A DNA stretch of 64,000 nt from Aquipseudomonas alcaligenes_A (GCA_048595745.1 CP184361.1); one strand, 5' to 3'; positions 50,530 to 58,990 are shown, counted from the stretch's first letter. Translations and numbers: made by a program. Notes: generated from the letters alone by a model not told the origin.

Positions 50530-51137
50530 ACCGTGAACAACTGACCCGGCAGATCATCGAGGCCGGGCAATTCCTGTATGGCCGTGGCTGGTCGCCGGCC
50601 ACCAGCAGCAACTATTCCGCGCGCCTGAGCACCGACCAGGCGCTGCTCACCGTCTCCGGCAAACACAAGGGCCAGCTGGGCGGGGACGACGTGCTGGCCA
50701 CCGACCTCGACGGCAACAGCCTGGAACCGGGCAAGAAACCCTCGGCCGAGACGCTCCTGCACACACAGCTGTACCGCTGGCAGCCTGCGATCGGCGCCGT
50801 GCTGCACACCCACTCGGTGAATGCCACCGTGCTGTCGCGCCTGACCCTGGCCGACTCGCTGGTATTTGCCGACTACGAGCTGCAGAAGGCCTTCGCCGGC
50901 GTTTCCACCCACGAGTGCCAGGTCCTGGTGCCGATCTTTGATAACGATCAGGACATCGCCCGCCTGGCGGCCAAGGTGCAGCCCTGGCTGGATGAACACC
51001 CGGATTGCGTCGGCTACCTGATCCGTGGTCACGGTCTGTACACCTGGGGCGCGACCATGGCCGACTGCCTGCGCCAGGTCGAGGCTTTCGAATTCCTGTT
51101 CGAGTGCGAACTGAAAGTACGCGCGCTGCAGCGCTAG
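50526..51137 (+). CDS. mtnB: Methylthioribulose-1-phosphate dehydratase
   Basis: MtnB dehydrates methylthioribulose-1-phosphate in the methionine salvage pathway. It has 203 residues of the class II aldolase fold. GWSPATSSNYSARL near the N-terminus, the metal site AVLHTHSVNATVLSRL (HxH, about residues 96-98) and LIRGHGLYTWG with the third His are seen. The start overlaps the MFS stop. mtnD follows 10 nt later. Confidence 0.95.
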   Translation: MNREQLTRQIIEAGQFLYGRGWSPATSSNYSARLSTDQALLTVSGKHKGQLGGDDVLATDLDGNSLEPGKKPSAETLLHTQLYRWQPAIGAVLHTHSVNATVLSRLTLADSLVFADYELQKAFAGVSTHECQVLVPIFDNDQDIARLAAKVQPWLDEHPDCVGYLIRGHGLYTWGATMADCLRQVEAFEFLFECELKVRALQR

Positions 51138-51147
51138 AGGAGATGTC

Positions 51148-51693
51148 ATGAGCAGCCTGACCGTCTACCACCAGTCCAACCCGGATGTGCCGAACAAGGT
51201 GCTGACCCACCTTGAGGACATCGCCGCCACCCTGGCCGAGGTCGGCGTGCGCTTCGAACGCTGGCAGGCCAGTGTGCCGATCCAGCCGGGCGCTGCGCAG
51301 GACGAGGTGATTGCCGCCTACCGCCCGCAGATCGACAAGCTGATGGCCGAGCAGGGCTATGTCACCGTCGACGTGGTCAGCCTGAACAAGGACCACCCGC
51401 AGAAGGACGAGCTGCGCGCCAAGTTCCTCGACGAGCACCGTCACGGCGAGGATGAGGTGCGCTTCTTCGTCGCCGGCCGCGGCCTGTTCAGCCTGCATAT
51501 CGACGAGTACGTGTATGCGGTGCTGTGCGAGAAGAACGACCTGATCTCGGTGCCGGCCGGCACCCGCCACTGGTTCGACATGGGCGAGTTCCCGCACTTC
51601 GTCGCCATTCGCCTGTTTAACAACCCGGAAGGCTGGGTGGCCAACTTCACCGGCGACGATATCGCCAGTCGTTTCCCGCGTCTGGAAGACTGA
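51148..51693 (+). CDS. mtnD: Acireductone dioxygenase
   Basis: MtnD oxidises acireductone; the Fe form gives the ketoacid precursor of methionine, while the Ni form gives an off-pathway product. It is a 181-residue cupin. HRHGEDEVRFFVAGRGLF (about 97-114) supplies the two His and one Glu metal ligands, and VPAGTRHWFDMGE the third His. It follows mtnB closely. The next pathway gene, mtnC, is separated by a structured repeat element. Confidence 0.97.
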   Translation: MSSLTVYHQSNPDVPNKVLTHLEDIAATLAEVGVRFERWQASVPIQPGAAQDEVIAAYRPQIDKLMAEQGYVTVDVVSLNKDHPQKDELRAKFLDEHRHGEDEVRFFVAGRGLFSLHIDEYVYAVLCEKNDLISVPAGTRHWFDMGEFPHFVAIRLFNNPEGWVANFTGDDIASRFPRLED

Positions 51694-51703
51694 AGCTCTT
51701 CAC

Positions 51704-51790
51704 CCCTCTCCCGCTTGCGGGAGAGGGGCCGGGGGAGAGGGCTATTTTCCTCACCCTCTCCCCGGCCCTCTCCCATGAATGGGAGAGGGG
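51704..51790. repeat. Structured intergenic repeat, copy 2 (CCCTCTCCC element)
   Basis: This copy has the same layout as copy 1: hairpin CCCTCTCCCG-CTTG-CGGGAGAGGG, then GGGGGAGAGGG, a different core (about 51741-51752), a CCCTCTCCC direct copy, and a hairpin ending GGGAGAGGG. It sits inside the mtnD-mtnC gap. Confidence 0.82.
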
Positions 51791-51816
51791 GCGCCGCCCA
51801 CATCCCAGGAGTCTCC

Positions 51817-52500
51817 ATGCCCATCAAAGCCATCCTCACCGACATCGAAGGCACCACCAGCGCGGTGAGCTTCGTCTTCGACGTGCTGTTCCCCTATGCC
51901 GCCCGGCACCTGCCGCAGTTCATCCTCGATCACGCCGAGGAGCCGGTCGTTGCGGCGCAACTGGACGCCGTGCGGGCCGAGAGCGGCGAGGGCGGGGCGG
52001 ACCTGATCCGGGTCATCGAGATTCTCCTGCAGTGGCTCGCCGAGGATCGCAAGGCCACGCCGCTCAAGGCGCTGCAGGGCATGGTCTGGCAGCAGGGCTA
52101 CGCCAGCGGCCAGCTCAAGGGCCATGTCTACCCGGACGCGGTGGAAGCGCTCAAACGCTGGCACCAGGCCGGCTATGCGCTGTATGTCTATTCATCCGGC
52201 TCGGTGCAGGCACAGAAGCTGATCTTCGGCTGCTCCGAGGCTGGGGACCTGAGCGGGCTGTTCAGCGGCTTTTTCGACACCACCAGCGGCCCCAAGCGCG
52301 AAGTCGAGTCGTACCGCACGATCGCTGCAGCCATCGGCCTGCCGGCCGAGGAAATCCTGTTCCTCTCCGACATCGTCCAGGAGCTGGACGCCGCCCAGCA
52401 GGCCGGCCTGCAGACGATCGGCCTGGCCCGCGAGGGCGGTCGCCTGGCTGGGCATGACACGGTGGCCAGCTTCGCGGTCATCGATCTGGATCGCCTGTAG
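51817..52500 (+). CDS. mtnC: Enolase-phosphatase of methionine salvage
   Basis: MtnC enolises and dephosphorylates 2,3-diketo-5-methylthiopentyl-1-phosphate to acireductone, the substrate of MtnD. It is a 227-residue HAD-type enzyme. AILTDIEGTTSAVSFVFDVL (about 5-24) is the family-specific HAD motif I with Asp-x-Glu. YVYSSGSVQAQKL is motif II, and ILFLSDIVQELDAAQQAG carries the final acidic motif. Start: ATG at 51817 with AGGAG upstream; the frame continues up through the repeat without similarity. The TAG stop is part of a REP-like sequence. Confidence 0.96.
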   Translation: MPIKAILTDIEGTTSAVSFVFDVLFPYAARHLPQFILDHAEEPVVAAQLDAVRAESGEGGADLIRVIEILLQWLAEDRKATPLKALQGMVWQQGYASGQLKGHVYPDAVEALKRWHQAGYALYVYSSGSVQAQKLIFGCSEAGDLSGLFSGFFDTTSGPKREVESYRTIAAAIGLPAEEILFLSDIVQELDAAQQAGLQTIGLAREGGRLAGHDTVASFAVIDLDRL

Positions 52501-52529
52501 CCCGGCTTTCCCGGATTTCATCCGAGCTA
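52498..52529. repeat. REP-like element overlapping the mtnC stop codon
   Basis: TAGCCCGG ... CCGGATTTCATCCGAGCTA resembles the element at 47191. The first three bases are the mtnC stop codon. Confidence 0.6.
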
Positions 52530-52545
52530 TACGAGCATTAAACAA

Positions 52546-52569
52546 CAAGGCCGCCCTGAGGCGGCCTTG
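52546..52569. terminator. Terminator hairpin between mtnC and the catalase-like gene
   Basis: The stem CAAGGCCGCC / GGCGGCCTTG with loop CTGA lies between convergent genes. There is no long T run on either strand, so efficiency is uncertain. Confidence 0.6.
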
Positions 52570-52574
52570 GCGTT

Positions 52575-53720
52575 TCAGTGCGCCTGCGGCGCGGCGTTGC
52601 GCTGGTGGCGGTAGACACTGACGGCCTCGTACACCGCCTTGCGCAGGCGGTTGATGCCGCCGATCGGGCGATGCTCGGGCAACGCGTGCCAGGGGTTGAA
52701 GGAGAGGTTGTCGCAGGCCAGGTTCTGCTCGCGGGAGTCGAAGTCCTGCGGCTCCACGCGCACCGTCGCCACGGTCTCGAATGGCGAGATGTCCTCGCTC
52801 CACTGCACGCTGGTGTCCTCGATGGGCATGTAGTAATCGGCGTTCTGCCGCTGTACCTGCAGGGCGAAGCAGGCTGGCACCCGGTCCAGCGACAGCTGCT
52901 GATACAGGGCGTTGCGCAGGAAGTTGGGCAGCGCGGTGTTCTGTTCCGGCAGTTCGTAGGGCGGGCAGCTCTGTGGGTCCGGAATCACGCGATACTTGAT
53001 GTTGTGCGGTCCGAGCTTGAATGGGGCAATGGAGTTGTAAGTGGCCGTGACCGGGCTCTCCGGTGCAGGTGCCAGGGTCTTCAGCGCAATGATCAGGTGG
53101 CGAACCTCCCAGGTACGCGGGTCCCAGCTGGGGAAGAATGCCAGGATCTTGCTGCCGTCGGCCTGCGCTGCGAAGTTCTGCTTGTACTCGGCAACGTCAC
53201 GGACGAAGAACACCGGGTGGTTGAACATCACGAAGTCCTGGTTGCCGGCCGTGGCCTTGCTGCTCAGCAGCTTGTCACCGGGCACGTCGAGCAGCTTGAT
53301 GGCCATGCCGCGAGCATCGCGGGCACTGTCGAACTGCGGGTAGGCGTTGCCATTGGATAGGCGCATCCAGGCCTGCCAGGTCTTGCCCGGCTCGGCCAGT
53401 ACGCCATGGCGCAGTTCCGGGGCCAGGTTCTGCAGCACGGTCATCTGCGCTTTCACGCAGCCGTGGGCCTTGGCGTGGGCATCGCGCAGCACGCGGGTGT
53501 TGTCGCGGTGCTGCTCGACGATACGAATGGCATCCTCGATGATGCCCTGGGTCAGCGCCGCCTCATCGGCCGGGATTTCCTCCTCGGTGGACACCGGGCC
53601 GGAGAATTTCCAGGCGTAGTAGGCGCTGCCAACAGCCCAGCCGAGGCCACCGACGATCAGGAGCACAAGCAGCAGCTTGCCAAGCAGGCGGCCAAGCCAG
53701 AGCCAGATACGTTTGAGCAT
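52575..53720 (-). CDS. Membrane-anchored catalase-like haem protein
   Basis: The 381-residue protein has one N-terminal helix (about 13-37, LLGKLLLVLLIVGGLGWAVG) and a catalase-like domain facing the periplasm. TRVLRDAHAKAHGCVKAQM (about 74-92) corresponds to the catalase distal-His strand, and MPIEDTSVQWSEDISPFETV is characteristic of small catalase-related proteins. I do not see the proximal Arg-x-x-x-Tyr haem ligand motif of true catalases, and the length is well below the usual roughly 480. The enzyme may be a peroxidase or fatty-hydroperoxide enzyme. It follows the dihaem cytochrome gene by 12 nt in one operon. Confidence 0.8.
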   Translation of the reverse strand: MLKRIWLWLGRLLGKLLLVLLIVGGLGWAVGSAYYAWKFSGPVSTEEEIPADEAALTQGIIEDAIRIVEQHRDNTRVLRDAHAKAHGCVKAQMTVLQNLAPELRHGVLAEPGKTWQAWMRLSNGNAYPQFDSARDARGMAIKLLDVPGDKLLSSKATAGNQDFVMFNHPVFFVRDVAEYKQNFAAQADGSKILAFFPSWDPRTWEVRHLIIALKTLAPAPESPVTATYNSIAPFKLGPHNIKYRVIPDPQSCPPYELPEQNTALPNFLRNALYQQLSLDRVPACFALQVQRQNADYYMPIEDTSVQWSEDISPFETVATVRVEPQDFDSREQNLACDNLSFNPWHALPEHRPIGGINRLRKAVYEAVSVYRHQRNAAPQAH

Positions 53721-53732
53721 GGCAACTATTCC

Positions 53733-55613
53733 TTAGTTGTTGTTCTGGCAGCTGGGGCCGGGGGTCCAGGCGCGGCTCTCGGCGGGTTGCAGCTGGCTCT
53801 CCAGCCTCTCGTCGCCCATCACCTTGAGGTACTCGATCAGCGCATAGCGTTCCTCGGGTTCCAGATAGCGCCCGATTACGCCTTCGTTTCGGCATCCGTC
53901 ACGGAACTCGTGGCCGCGGTTACCGTTGCCGGTGATGCGGGTGTCGAACAGGAAACCGCCTTCGAATTTTTCGGTGAGGAAACCGGCGCGCTTGGGGTCG
54001 TACTCGAAGTTGCCGACCCAGAACTGGCTATCGCGCTCGACCACCGGCGACAGCAGCTGGAACAGGTTGGGCACCGAGCCGTTGTGCAGGAACGGCGGTG
54101 TGGCCCAGATGCCATGCAGCGGACGCGCCTTGTAGCCGCGTTTCTCCTGTACGCCGATGGCCAGGCCGTAGCCGTCCATGCGCCAGCGTTCGCGCGGCTG
54201 GATGCCGGCGTCACGGTAGGCGCGGTCTTCCACATAGGCGGTCACGTAGGCCAGGCCCTTGGCGCTGGAAATGCTGGCGAAGTCGACTTCCTCAAGGCTT
54301 GAACCGAACAGCTTGACGTCCAGCTTGGCCAGCTCGTCCTTCTGCCAGCCCAGCTTGCGGATATCGAAGCGGTGGTCGGCGATGTTGTCGGCGGTGGTCG
54401 GGTCGGTGCCGATGATGCGAGTCGGCACGATGCGCAGGTGCCATTCCGGGTCGCGTGCCGGGGCCAGGCGCTTGTCGCGCGGCACCGGGTCGGGGGCGTG
54501 GCAGTAGGCGCAGTTCTCGGCGAACAGGGCACGGCCCTGGCTGGCCAGCTTGAGGTCGACCTTGCCCAGCACCTGTTCCGGCCAGGTCGGCGGCTTGAGC
54601 TGCTTGAGCGTTTCTTCCAGGGTGTACAGGTCGCGCAGGCGCACGCTGGACGGATAGCGCTCGTCGTGCGTCATTGGCTCGCCGTTTTCGTCGAACAGGT
54701 GCAGCGTGGCGCCGACTCCCAGTGCCTCACCGATGTTGCGTGCCATGGGCTGCATGGCCGAGCCGTTCCATTGCACCCAGTCGAACTTCCAGATATCCCA
54801 CACCTGCGGGTAGCTGACTGGGGCGTTGGCCACCCGGTAGTTGCTCTCGTCGATGGCGTCGCCGAAGACGCTGTTGGCGATGCGGCCGAAGGCGTCGGTG
54901 CGGCCGAAACCTTCCTCGGTGGGGTAGAGGCCACGGTGCCAGTCGTTCATGGCGGTATCCAGCAGGCGGTCGAGTACGGCCTTGAAGTCCTGGCGCAGCT
55001 GCTGCTTGCCACTGTCGTAATTGTCACCCAGCACTTCGCGGGCGAAGCGGTTGAACTTCACCGGGTTGTAGTAGGTGAAGGCCATGCTCATGCCCAGCGC
55101 CTGGCCGAAGCCACCCCCCTTGAGCGTGGGCACGGTGGAGGCCAGCGAATGCAGGGCGGCGCCACCATCGATGCGGATGGCCTGGCCCTGGTAGCGCAGC
55201 TCGCCGGTGTGGCAGGCGGCGCAGCTGATGTCGAGGTACTGGGCGCCGGTCTCGTCGTCGGCATGGCGGGCGAAGCCGACCGGCAGGTTGCCGGGGTTGA
55301 GCGCGCTGGGCCGCTGCTGCGGGTCGGTGAGGAAGCCAAAGCGCGCCAGGTAGTCAGGGCGGGCGAACTTGTCCTTGCTGAAGGGCAGTTCGAGCGCGGT
55401 GAACCACTCATACCGCAGACCCTTAACCGTGGTGCCCTGCGGCGTGTAGTAGTAGGTCTGGCGTGCCTGCTCGCTCCACTGGCCGAGGTAATGCACCTGC
55501 TGCGGCTTGTCGAACACCGGCAGGTTGGGGTTGGCGATGTAGTAGAGGACGACCGCGAGGGCGGCGAGGACCAGCAACAGGATCAACAGGAGTGCGCGGC
55601 GCAGGACTCGCAT
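53733..55613 (-). CDS. RoxA-like dihaem cytochrome c (putative oxygenase or peroxidase)
   Basis: This 626-residue protein has an uncleaved-looking N-terminal helix (about 5-26) and two c-haem sites, CAACH at 131-135 and CAYCH near 368. The spacing and the segments VQWNGSAMQPMARNIGEALG and GIWATPPFLHNGSVPNLFQL resemble RoxA-type rubber oxygenases and, more distantly, dihaem peroxidases/MauG. It is likely periplasmic and anchored in the inner membrane. It heads an operon with the catalase-like gene. The substrate is unknown; oxidative cleavage of an unsaturated hydrophobic compound is the family-based guess. Confidence 0.82.
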   Translation of the reverse strand: MRVLRRALLLILLLVLAALAVVLYYIANPNLPVFDKPQQVHYLGQWSEQARQTYYYTPQGTTVKGLRYEWFTALELPFSKDKFARPDYLARFGFLTDPQQRPSALNPGNLPVGFARHADDETGAQYLDISCAACHTGELRYQGQAIRIDGGAALHSLASTVPTLKGGGFGQALGMSMAFTYYNPVKFNRFAREVLGDNYDSGKQQLRQDFKAVLDRLLDTAMNDWHRGLYPTEEGFGRTDAFGRIANSVFGDAIDESNYRVANAPVSYPQVWDIWKFDWVQWNGSAMQPMARNIGEALGVGATLHLFDENGEPMTHDERYPSSVRLRDLYTLEETLKQLKPPTWPEQVLGKVDLKLASQGRALFAENCAYCHAPDPVPRDKRLAPARDPEWHLRIVPTRIIGTDPTTADNIADHRFDIRKLGWQKDELAKLDVKLFGSSLEEVDFASISSAKGLAYVTAYVEDRAYRDAGIQPRERWRMDGYGLAIGVQEKRGYKARPLHGIWATPPFLHNGSVPNLFQLLSPVVERDSQFWVGNFEYDPKRAGFLTEKFEGGFLFDTRITGNGNRGHEFRDGCRNEGVIGRYLEPEERYALIEYLKVMGDERLESQLQPAESRAWTPGPSCQNNN

Positions 55614-55636
55614 GACATCAACATCCGTGTGGCGAT

Positions 55637-55694
55637 TTTGTTATGGGGTACGTTATGCCAATCCATAAGGGCGATGGCAAGCGGCCATAACAAA
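55637..55694 (-). promoter_or_regulatory. Promoter framed by a 10-bp inverted repeat, dihaem cytochrome operon
   Basis: On the minus strand, TTGCCA (55680-55675)-N17-CATAAC (55657-55652) is a sigma-70-type promoter. Perfect 10-bp arms TTTGTTATGG / CCATAACAAA (55637-55646, 55685-55694) flank it, one just upstream of -35 and one at the expected RNA start. Confidence 0.55.
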
Positions 55695-55712
55695 TCTATC
55701 GCTTTAAACGGG

Positions 55713-56327
55713 TCAGCAGCCCAGGCTGTCGGCTTGTCGGTAGAGTGTCAGCAGCTTGCGCGTGATGGTCTGCTGGATGTCATCGCGCTCGAAGGACGAC
55801 AGCAGTCCCAGGCGCTGCACCTGCAGGCGGTGCAGGTGGATGTAGGGCATGCTCTGATCGAACTCGCGCAGGTCGCCTTTCATCAGGATAGGCAGGAAGA
55901 CGTCGCCGATCTTCTTCTGGTTGCTGATGATCTGTGCCAGGGCCGGTTTGAATGGCATGGTCTTGGGCGCAGGTCCGCCGTCACGGATCTGCGTGGTCAG
56001 CATCAGCCCGGGCTTGCCCAGCACGACGCCAGGCAGCACGCAGAGGCCGGTCTTGCGCACCGCCACGGGGTCGATGCCGTGCAGGGTGTCGTGGAAGGCG
56101 TAAGGGTTCGGCAGCACCACCATCTTGCGTCCGTAGTCGGCGGGGAAGTGCAGGTCGTAGTTGGTATACAGCTGGCGGGTGGACTCCGAGTAAACGCACA
56201 GGCGGTTCTCGAACAGCTTGATGAAGCGTTCGGCCAGTTCGCGGCGAGCAATGCTGTCCAGGTCCCAGATCAGGTCCTGGTTCTGCTGCTGGCCGAAACT
56301 GACTTCCTGATGCTCCATGCTGCTCAT
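55713..56327 (-). CDS. Unknown protein co-transcribed with a chemoreceptor
   Basis: The 204-residue soluble protein has no signal peptide. I do not recognise the family. The sequence has a mixed alpha/beta look with RLCVYSESTRQLYTNYDLHF and PNPYAFHDTLHGIDPVAVRK; no catalytic motif is evident. It starts 10 nt after the methyl-accepting chemotaxis gene, so both are almost surely on one RNA. A role in signalling, or in handling the chemoreceptor ligand, is possible but unproven. Two ATGs (56327, 56318) could start it. Confidence 0.65.
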   Translation of the reverse strand: MSSMEHQEVSFGQQQNQDLIWDLDSIARRELAERFIKLFENRLCVYSESTRQLYTNYDLHFPADYGRKMVVLPNPYAFHDTLHGIDPVAVRKTGLCVLPGVVLGKPGLMLTTQIRDGGPAPKTMPFKPALAQIISNQKKIGDVFLPILMKGDLREFDQSMPYIHLHRLQVQRLGLLSSFERDDIQQTITRKLLTLYRQADSLGC

Positions 56328-56337
56328 CTACACCTCT

Positions 56338-57969
56338 TTACACGCGGAATTGCCCCAACAGGCGGTTCAGTTGCCCGGCCAGTTGCCCCAGATGACGGCT
56401 GGCCTCGCTGGACTGGTCGGCTGCCAGCGCGTTCTCGTGCGCCAGCGTGGCCGCCTGGGTGACATTCTGATTGATATCGTCCACGACATGCGACTGTTGC
56501 AGCGTGGCACTGGCGATGGAGGCATTCAAGCTGGTCAGGTTGCGCAGGGAGGCGGCGATCTGACTGAGGCTCTCGCCAGCCTTGCGCGCCTGCTCCACGG
56601 TCAGCTGCGAAGCTTGGCTGCTGGCGTTGATCACCTTGACCGCGGCCTCCGAATTGCCCTGCAGGCGTTCGATCATGCCCTGGATCTCCGACGTGGACTG
56701 CTGGGTCCGCTGCGCCAGCATGCGCACCTCGTCGGCCACCACGGCGAAGCCGCGGCCCTGTTCACCGGCCCGCGCGGCTTCGATGGCGGCGTTCAGCGCG
56801 AGCAGGTTGGTCTGCTCGGCGATGGAGCGGATCACTTCCAGTACGCTGCCGATCTGCGTGCTCTCCTGAGCCAGCGTCTGCATGACCTTCACGGCCTCAT
56901 CGATGGTCGCCGACAGCTGGTCGATCTGCCGGATGCTGCTGTCGATGTTCTGCTGCCCCTGCAGGGCCTGCTGCTCGGCTCCGCTTACCTCGCTGGCGGC
57001 ATGCTCGGCATTCTTCGCCACATCCTGCACGGCGTAGGACACCTCGTTGATCGCGGTGGCGACCAGCTCCATCTGCTGGGATTGCTGCTGGCTATGCTGC
57101 TGCGCATTGCTGGCAATCTCGCCGAGTGACTGCGAGGCCTGGTCGAGCTCGCCAGCTGCCTGCAGCGACTGGCCGACCACGCTACGCAACTTGCCGGTAA
57201 AGGCATTGAAGTGCCCGCCCAGCGCGGTCAGTTCGTCGCGGCCATGGTTGTCCAGGCTTCGCGTCAAATCGGCTTCGCCGCTTGCGATGTTGGCCATGGC
57301 GCTGACGGCTTCGTCCAGCGGACGGGCGATGCTGCGCGCGATCAGGATGACCAGCGCGGCCAGCAGCAGGGCGATGACGAGCAGGATGGAAAAGGCGCGC
57401 AGGGCCTGGTCACGAAACTCCGCCTGCACATCGTCCACGTAAATGCCGGAACCCAGTATCCAGCCCCAGGGCTGGAACAGTTCGACGTAGGAAATCTTCG
57501 GCACGGGCTCTTCGGAGCCGGGTTTTGGCCAGCGGTAGTCGACTTGACCCGATCCCTGCTGCCTGGCAATGGCGACCATCTCGTTGAACAGGAACTTGCC
57601 ATCCGGGTCTTTCAGGCCCGACAGGTTCTGGCCTTCGAGCTTGGGGTTGGTCGGGTGCATGACCATGGTCGGGGTCATGTCGTTGATCCAGAAGTAGTCG
57701 TCCTCGTCGTAGCGCAGGCTGCGGATCAGTTCCATCGCCTGTTTCTGTGCATCCGTGCGGCTCAGTCCGGCGTTTTCCAGGCTGTGGAAGTGCTTGATCA
57801 CGCCCAGAGCGGTCTCCACCACATGGTGCGTCTTCAGCGCCTTGGCCTCATACAGGTCGTGGTGGATCTGCTTCAGCATCAGCCCGGTCAGTGCCAGGAG
57901 CATCAGAAACGATGACAGCAGGATCAGCCACAGGCGACGGCTGATGGGAAGATTGCGCAGGCCATTCAT
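56338..57969 (-). CDS. Methyl-accepting chemotaxis protein with single-Cache sensor
   Basis: This inner-membrane chemoreceptor has 543 residues: helix 1 (about 11-33), a periplasmic sCache_2-type sensor (about 35-185, DYFWINDMTPTMVMHP and EPVPKISYVELFQPWGWILG), helix 2 (about 190-212), HAMP (about 213-265), and a cytoplasmic signalling hairpin whose tip has EQTNLLALNAAIEAARAGEQ. Related Pseudomonas receptors sense malate or short carboxylic acids; ligand identity here is inference. No C-terminal CheR-binding pentapeptide is present (ends LLGQFRV). GGGAG precedes the ATG at 57969; the frame continues upstream without similarity. Confidence 0.94.
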   Translation of the reverse strand: MNGLRNLPISRRLWLILLSSFLMLLALTGLMLKQIHHDLYEAKALKTHHVVETALGVIKHFHSLENAGLSRTDAQKQAMELIRSLRYDEDDYFWINDMTPTMVMHPTNPKLEGQNLSGLKDPDGKFLFNEMVAIARQQGSGQVDYRWPKPGSEEPVPKISYVELFQPWGWILGSGIYVDDVQAEFRDQALRAFSILLVIALLLAALVILIARSIARPLDEAVSAMANIASGEADLTRSLDNHGRDELTALGGHFNAFTGKLRSVVGQSLQAAGELDQASQSLGEIASNAQQHSQQQSQQMELVATAINEVSYAVQDVAKNAEHAASEVSGAEQQALQGQQNIDSSIRQIDQLSATIDEAVKVMQTLAQESTQIGSVLEVIRSIAEQTNLLALNAAIEAARAGEQGRGFAVVADEVRMLAQRTQQSTSEIQGMIERLQGNSEAAVKVINASSQASQLTVEQARKAGESLSQIAASLRNLTSLNASIASATLQQSHVVDDINQNVTQAATLAHENALAADQSSEASRHLGQLAGQLNRLLGQFRV

Positions 57970-58115
57970 GGACGACTCCCGTTTGTATTCCAGATAGACG
58001 CTAGCTAATAGCCAGTCTAGAAGCTTTGCCATTAGTCATTGGCAAGGCAGCGTCACGGCGGCCCATCTGGTAGCATGCCGGCCGTTTTCCGCCTGTCAGT
58101 CAGGCTCCCATTTTG

Positions 58116-58142
58116 TTATCGGCCGTTCTGCGGAAAAGGCCA
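58116..58142 (-). promoter_or_regulatory. Candidate sigma-28 promoter of the chemoreceptor gene
   Basis: On the minus strand the -10 GCCGATAA (58123-58116) is perfect, but the -35 at the right spacing (TGGCCTTT) is poor. It would give a leader of about 140 nt. Confidence 0.3.
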
Positions 58143-58156
58143 GACCGAGGTATTGC

Positions 58157-58990
58157 ATGGATTTGTGGACCGCCCTGCAGGCAGTGATTCTGGGTGTGGT
58201 AGAGGGCCTCACCGAGTTTTTGCCGATCTCCAGTACCGGGCACCAGATCGTGGTGGCCGACCTGCTTGGCTTCGGTGGCGAGCGGGCGATGGCCTTCAAT
58301 ATCATCATCCAGCTTGGCGCCATCCTGGCGGTGATGTGGGAATACCGGCGCAAGATCCTCATCACGGTGTTCAATGTGCCGCGCCAGCGCGAAGCGCAGC
58401 GCTTCACCGCCAACCTGCTGATCGCCTTCCTGCCGGCGGTGGTCATCGGTGTGGCCTTCGCCGACCTGATTCACGACTACCTGTTCAACGCCATCACCGT
58501 GGCTGCGGCCCTGATCATCGGCGGACTGGTGATGCTGTGGGCCGAACGTCGCCAGCACGAGGTGACGGTCGAGGAGGTGGACGACATGACCTGGAAGGAA
58601 GCGCTGAAGATCGGCTTCGCCCAGTGCCTGGCCATGATCCCCGGTACGTCGCGTTCGGCCTCCACCATCATCGGTGGCCTGCTGTTTGGCCTGTCGCGCC
58701 GCGCCGCCACCGAGTTCTCGTTCTTCCTGGCCATGCCGACCATGGTCGGTGCCGCCGTGTACTCCGGCTACAAGTACCGTGAGCTGTTCCAGCCGGGGGA
58801 CTTGCCGGTGTTCGCCCTGGGTTTCGTGGTGTCCTTTATCTTCGCCATGATCGCCGTGCGCGCGCTGCTCAAGTTCATCGCCAACCACAGCTATGCCGTC
58901 TTCGCCTGGTATCGCATTGGCTTCGGTCTGCTGATCCTGGCCACCTGGCAGTTTGGTCTGATTGACTGGAGCAGTGCCCAGGCGCACTGA
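58157..58990 (+). CDS. uppP: Undecaprenyl-diphosphatase UppP
   Basis: UppP (BacA) dephosphorylates undecaprenyl pyrophosphate, recycling the lipid carrier of cell-wall synthesis. This inner-membrane protein has 277 residues and about 8 helices. EGLTEFLPISSTGH (about 17-30) and PGTSRSASTIIGGLLFGLSR (about 161-180) are the two conserved catalytic blocks. It is divergent from the chemoreceptor gene and followed 8 nt later by the cold-shock/DUF1294 gene. Confidence 0.96.
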   Translation: MDLWTALQAVILGVVEGLTEFLPISSTGHQIVVADLLGFGGERAMAFNIIIQLGAILAVMWEYRRKILITVFNVPRQREAQRFTANLLIAFLPAVVIGVAFADLIHDYLFNAITVAAALIIGGLVMLWAERRQHEVTVEEVDDMTWKEALKIGFAQCLAMIPGTSRSASTIIGGLLFGLSRRAATEFSFFLAMPTMVGAAVYSGYKYRELFQPGDLPVFALGFVVSFIFAMIAVRALLKFIANHSYAVFAWYRIGFGLLILATWQFGLIDWSSAQAH

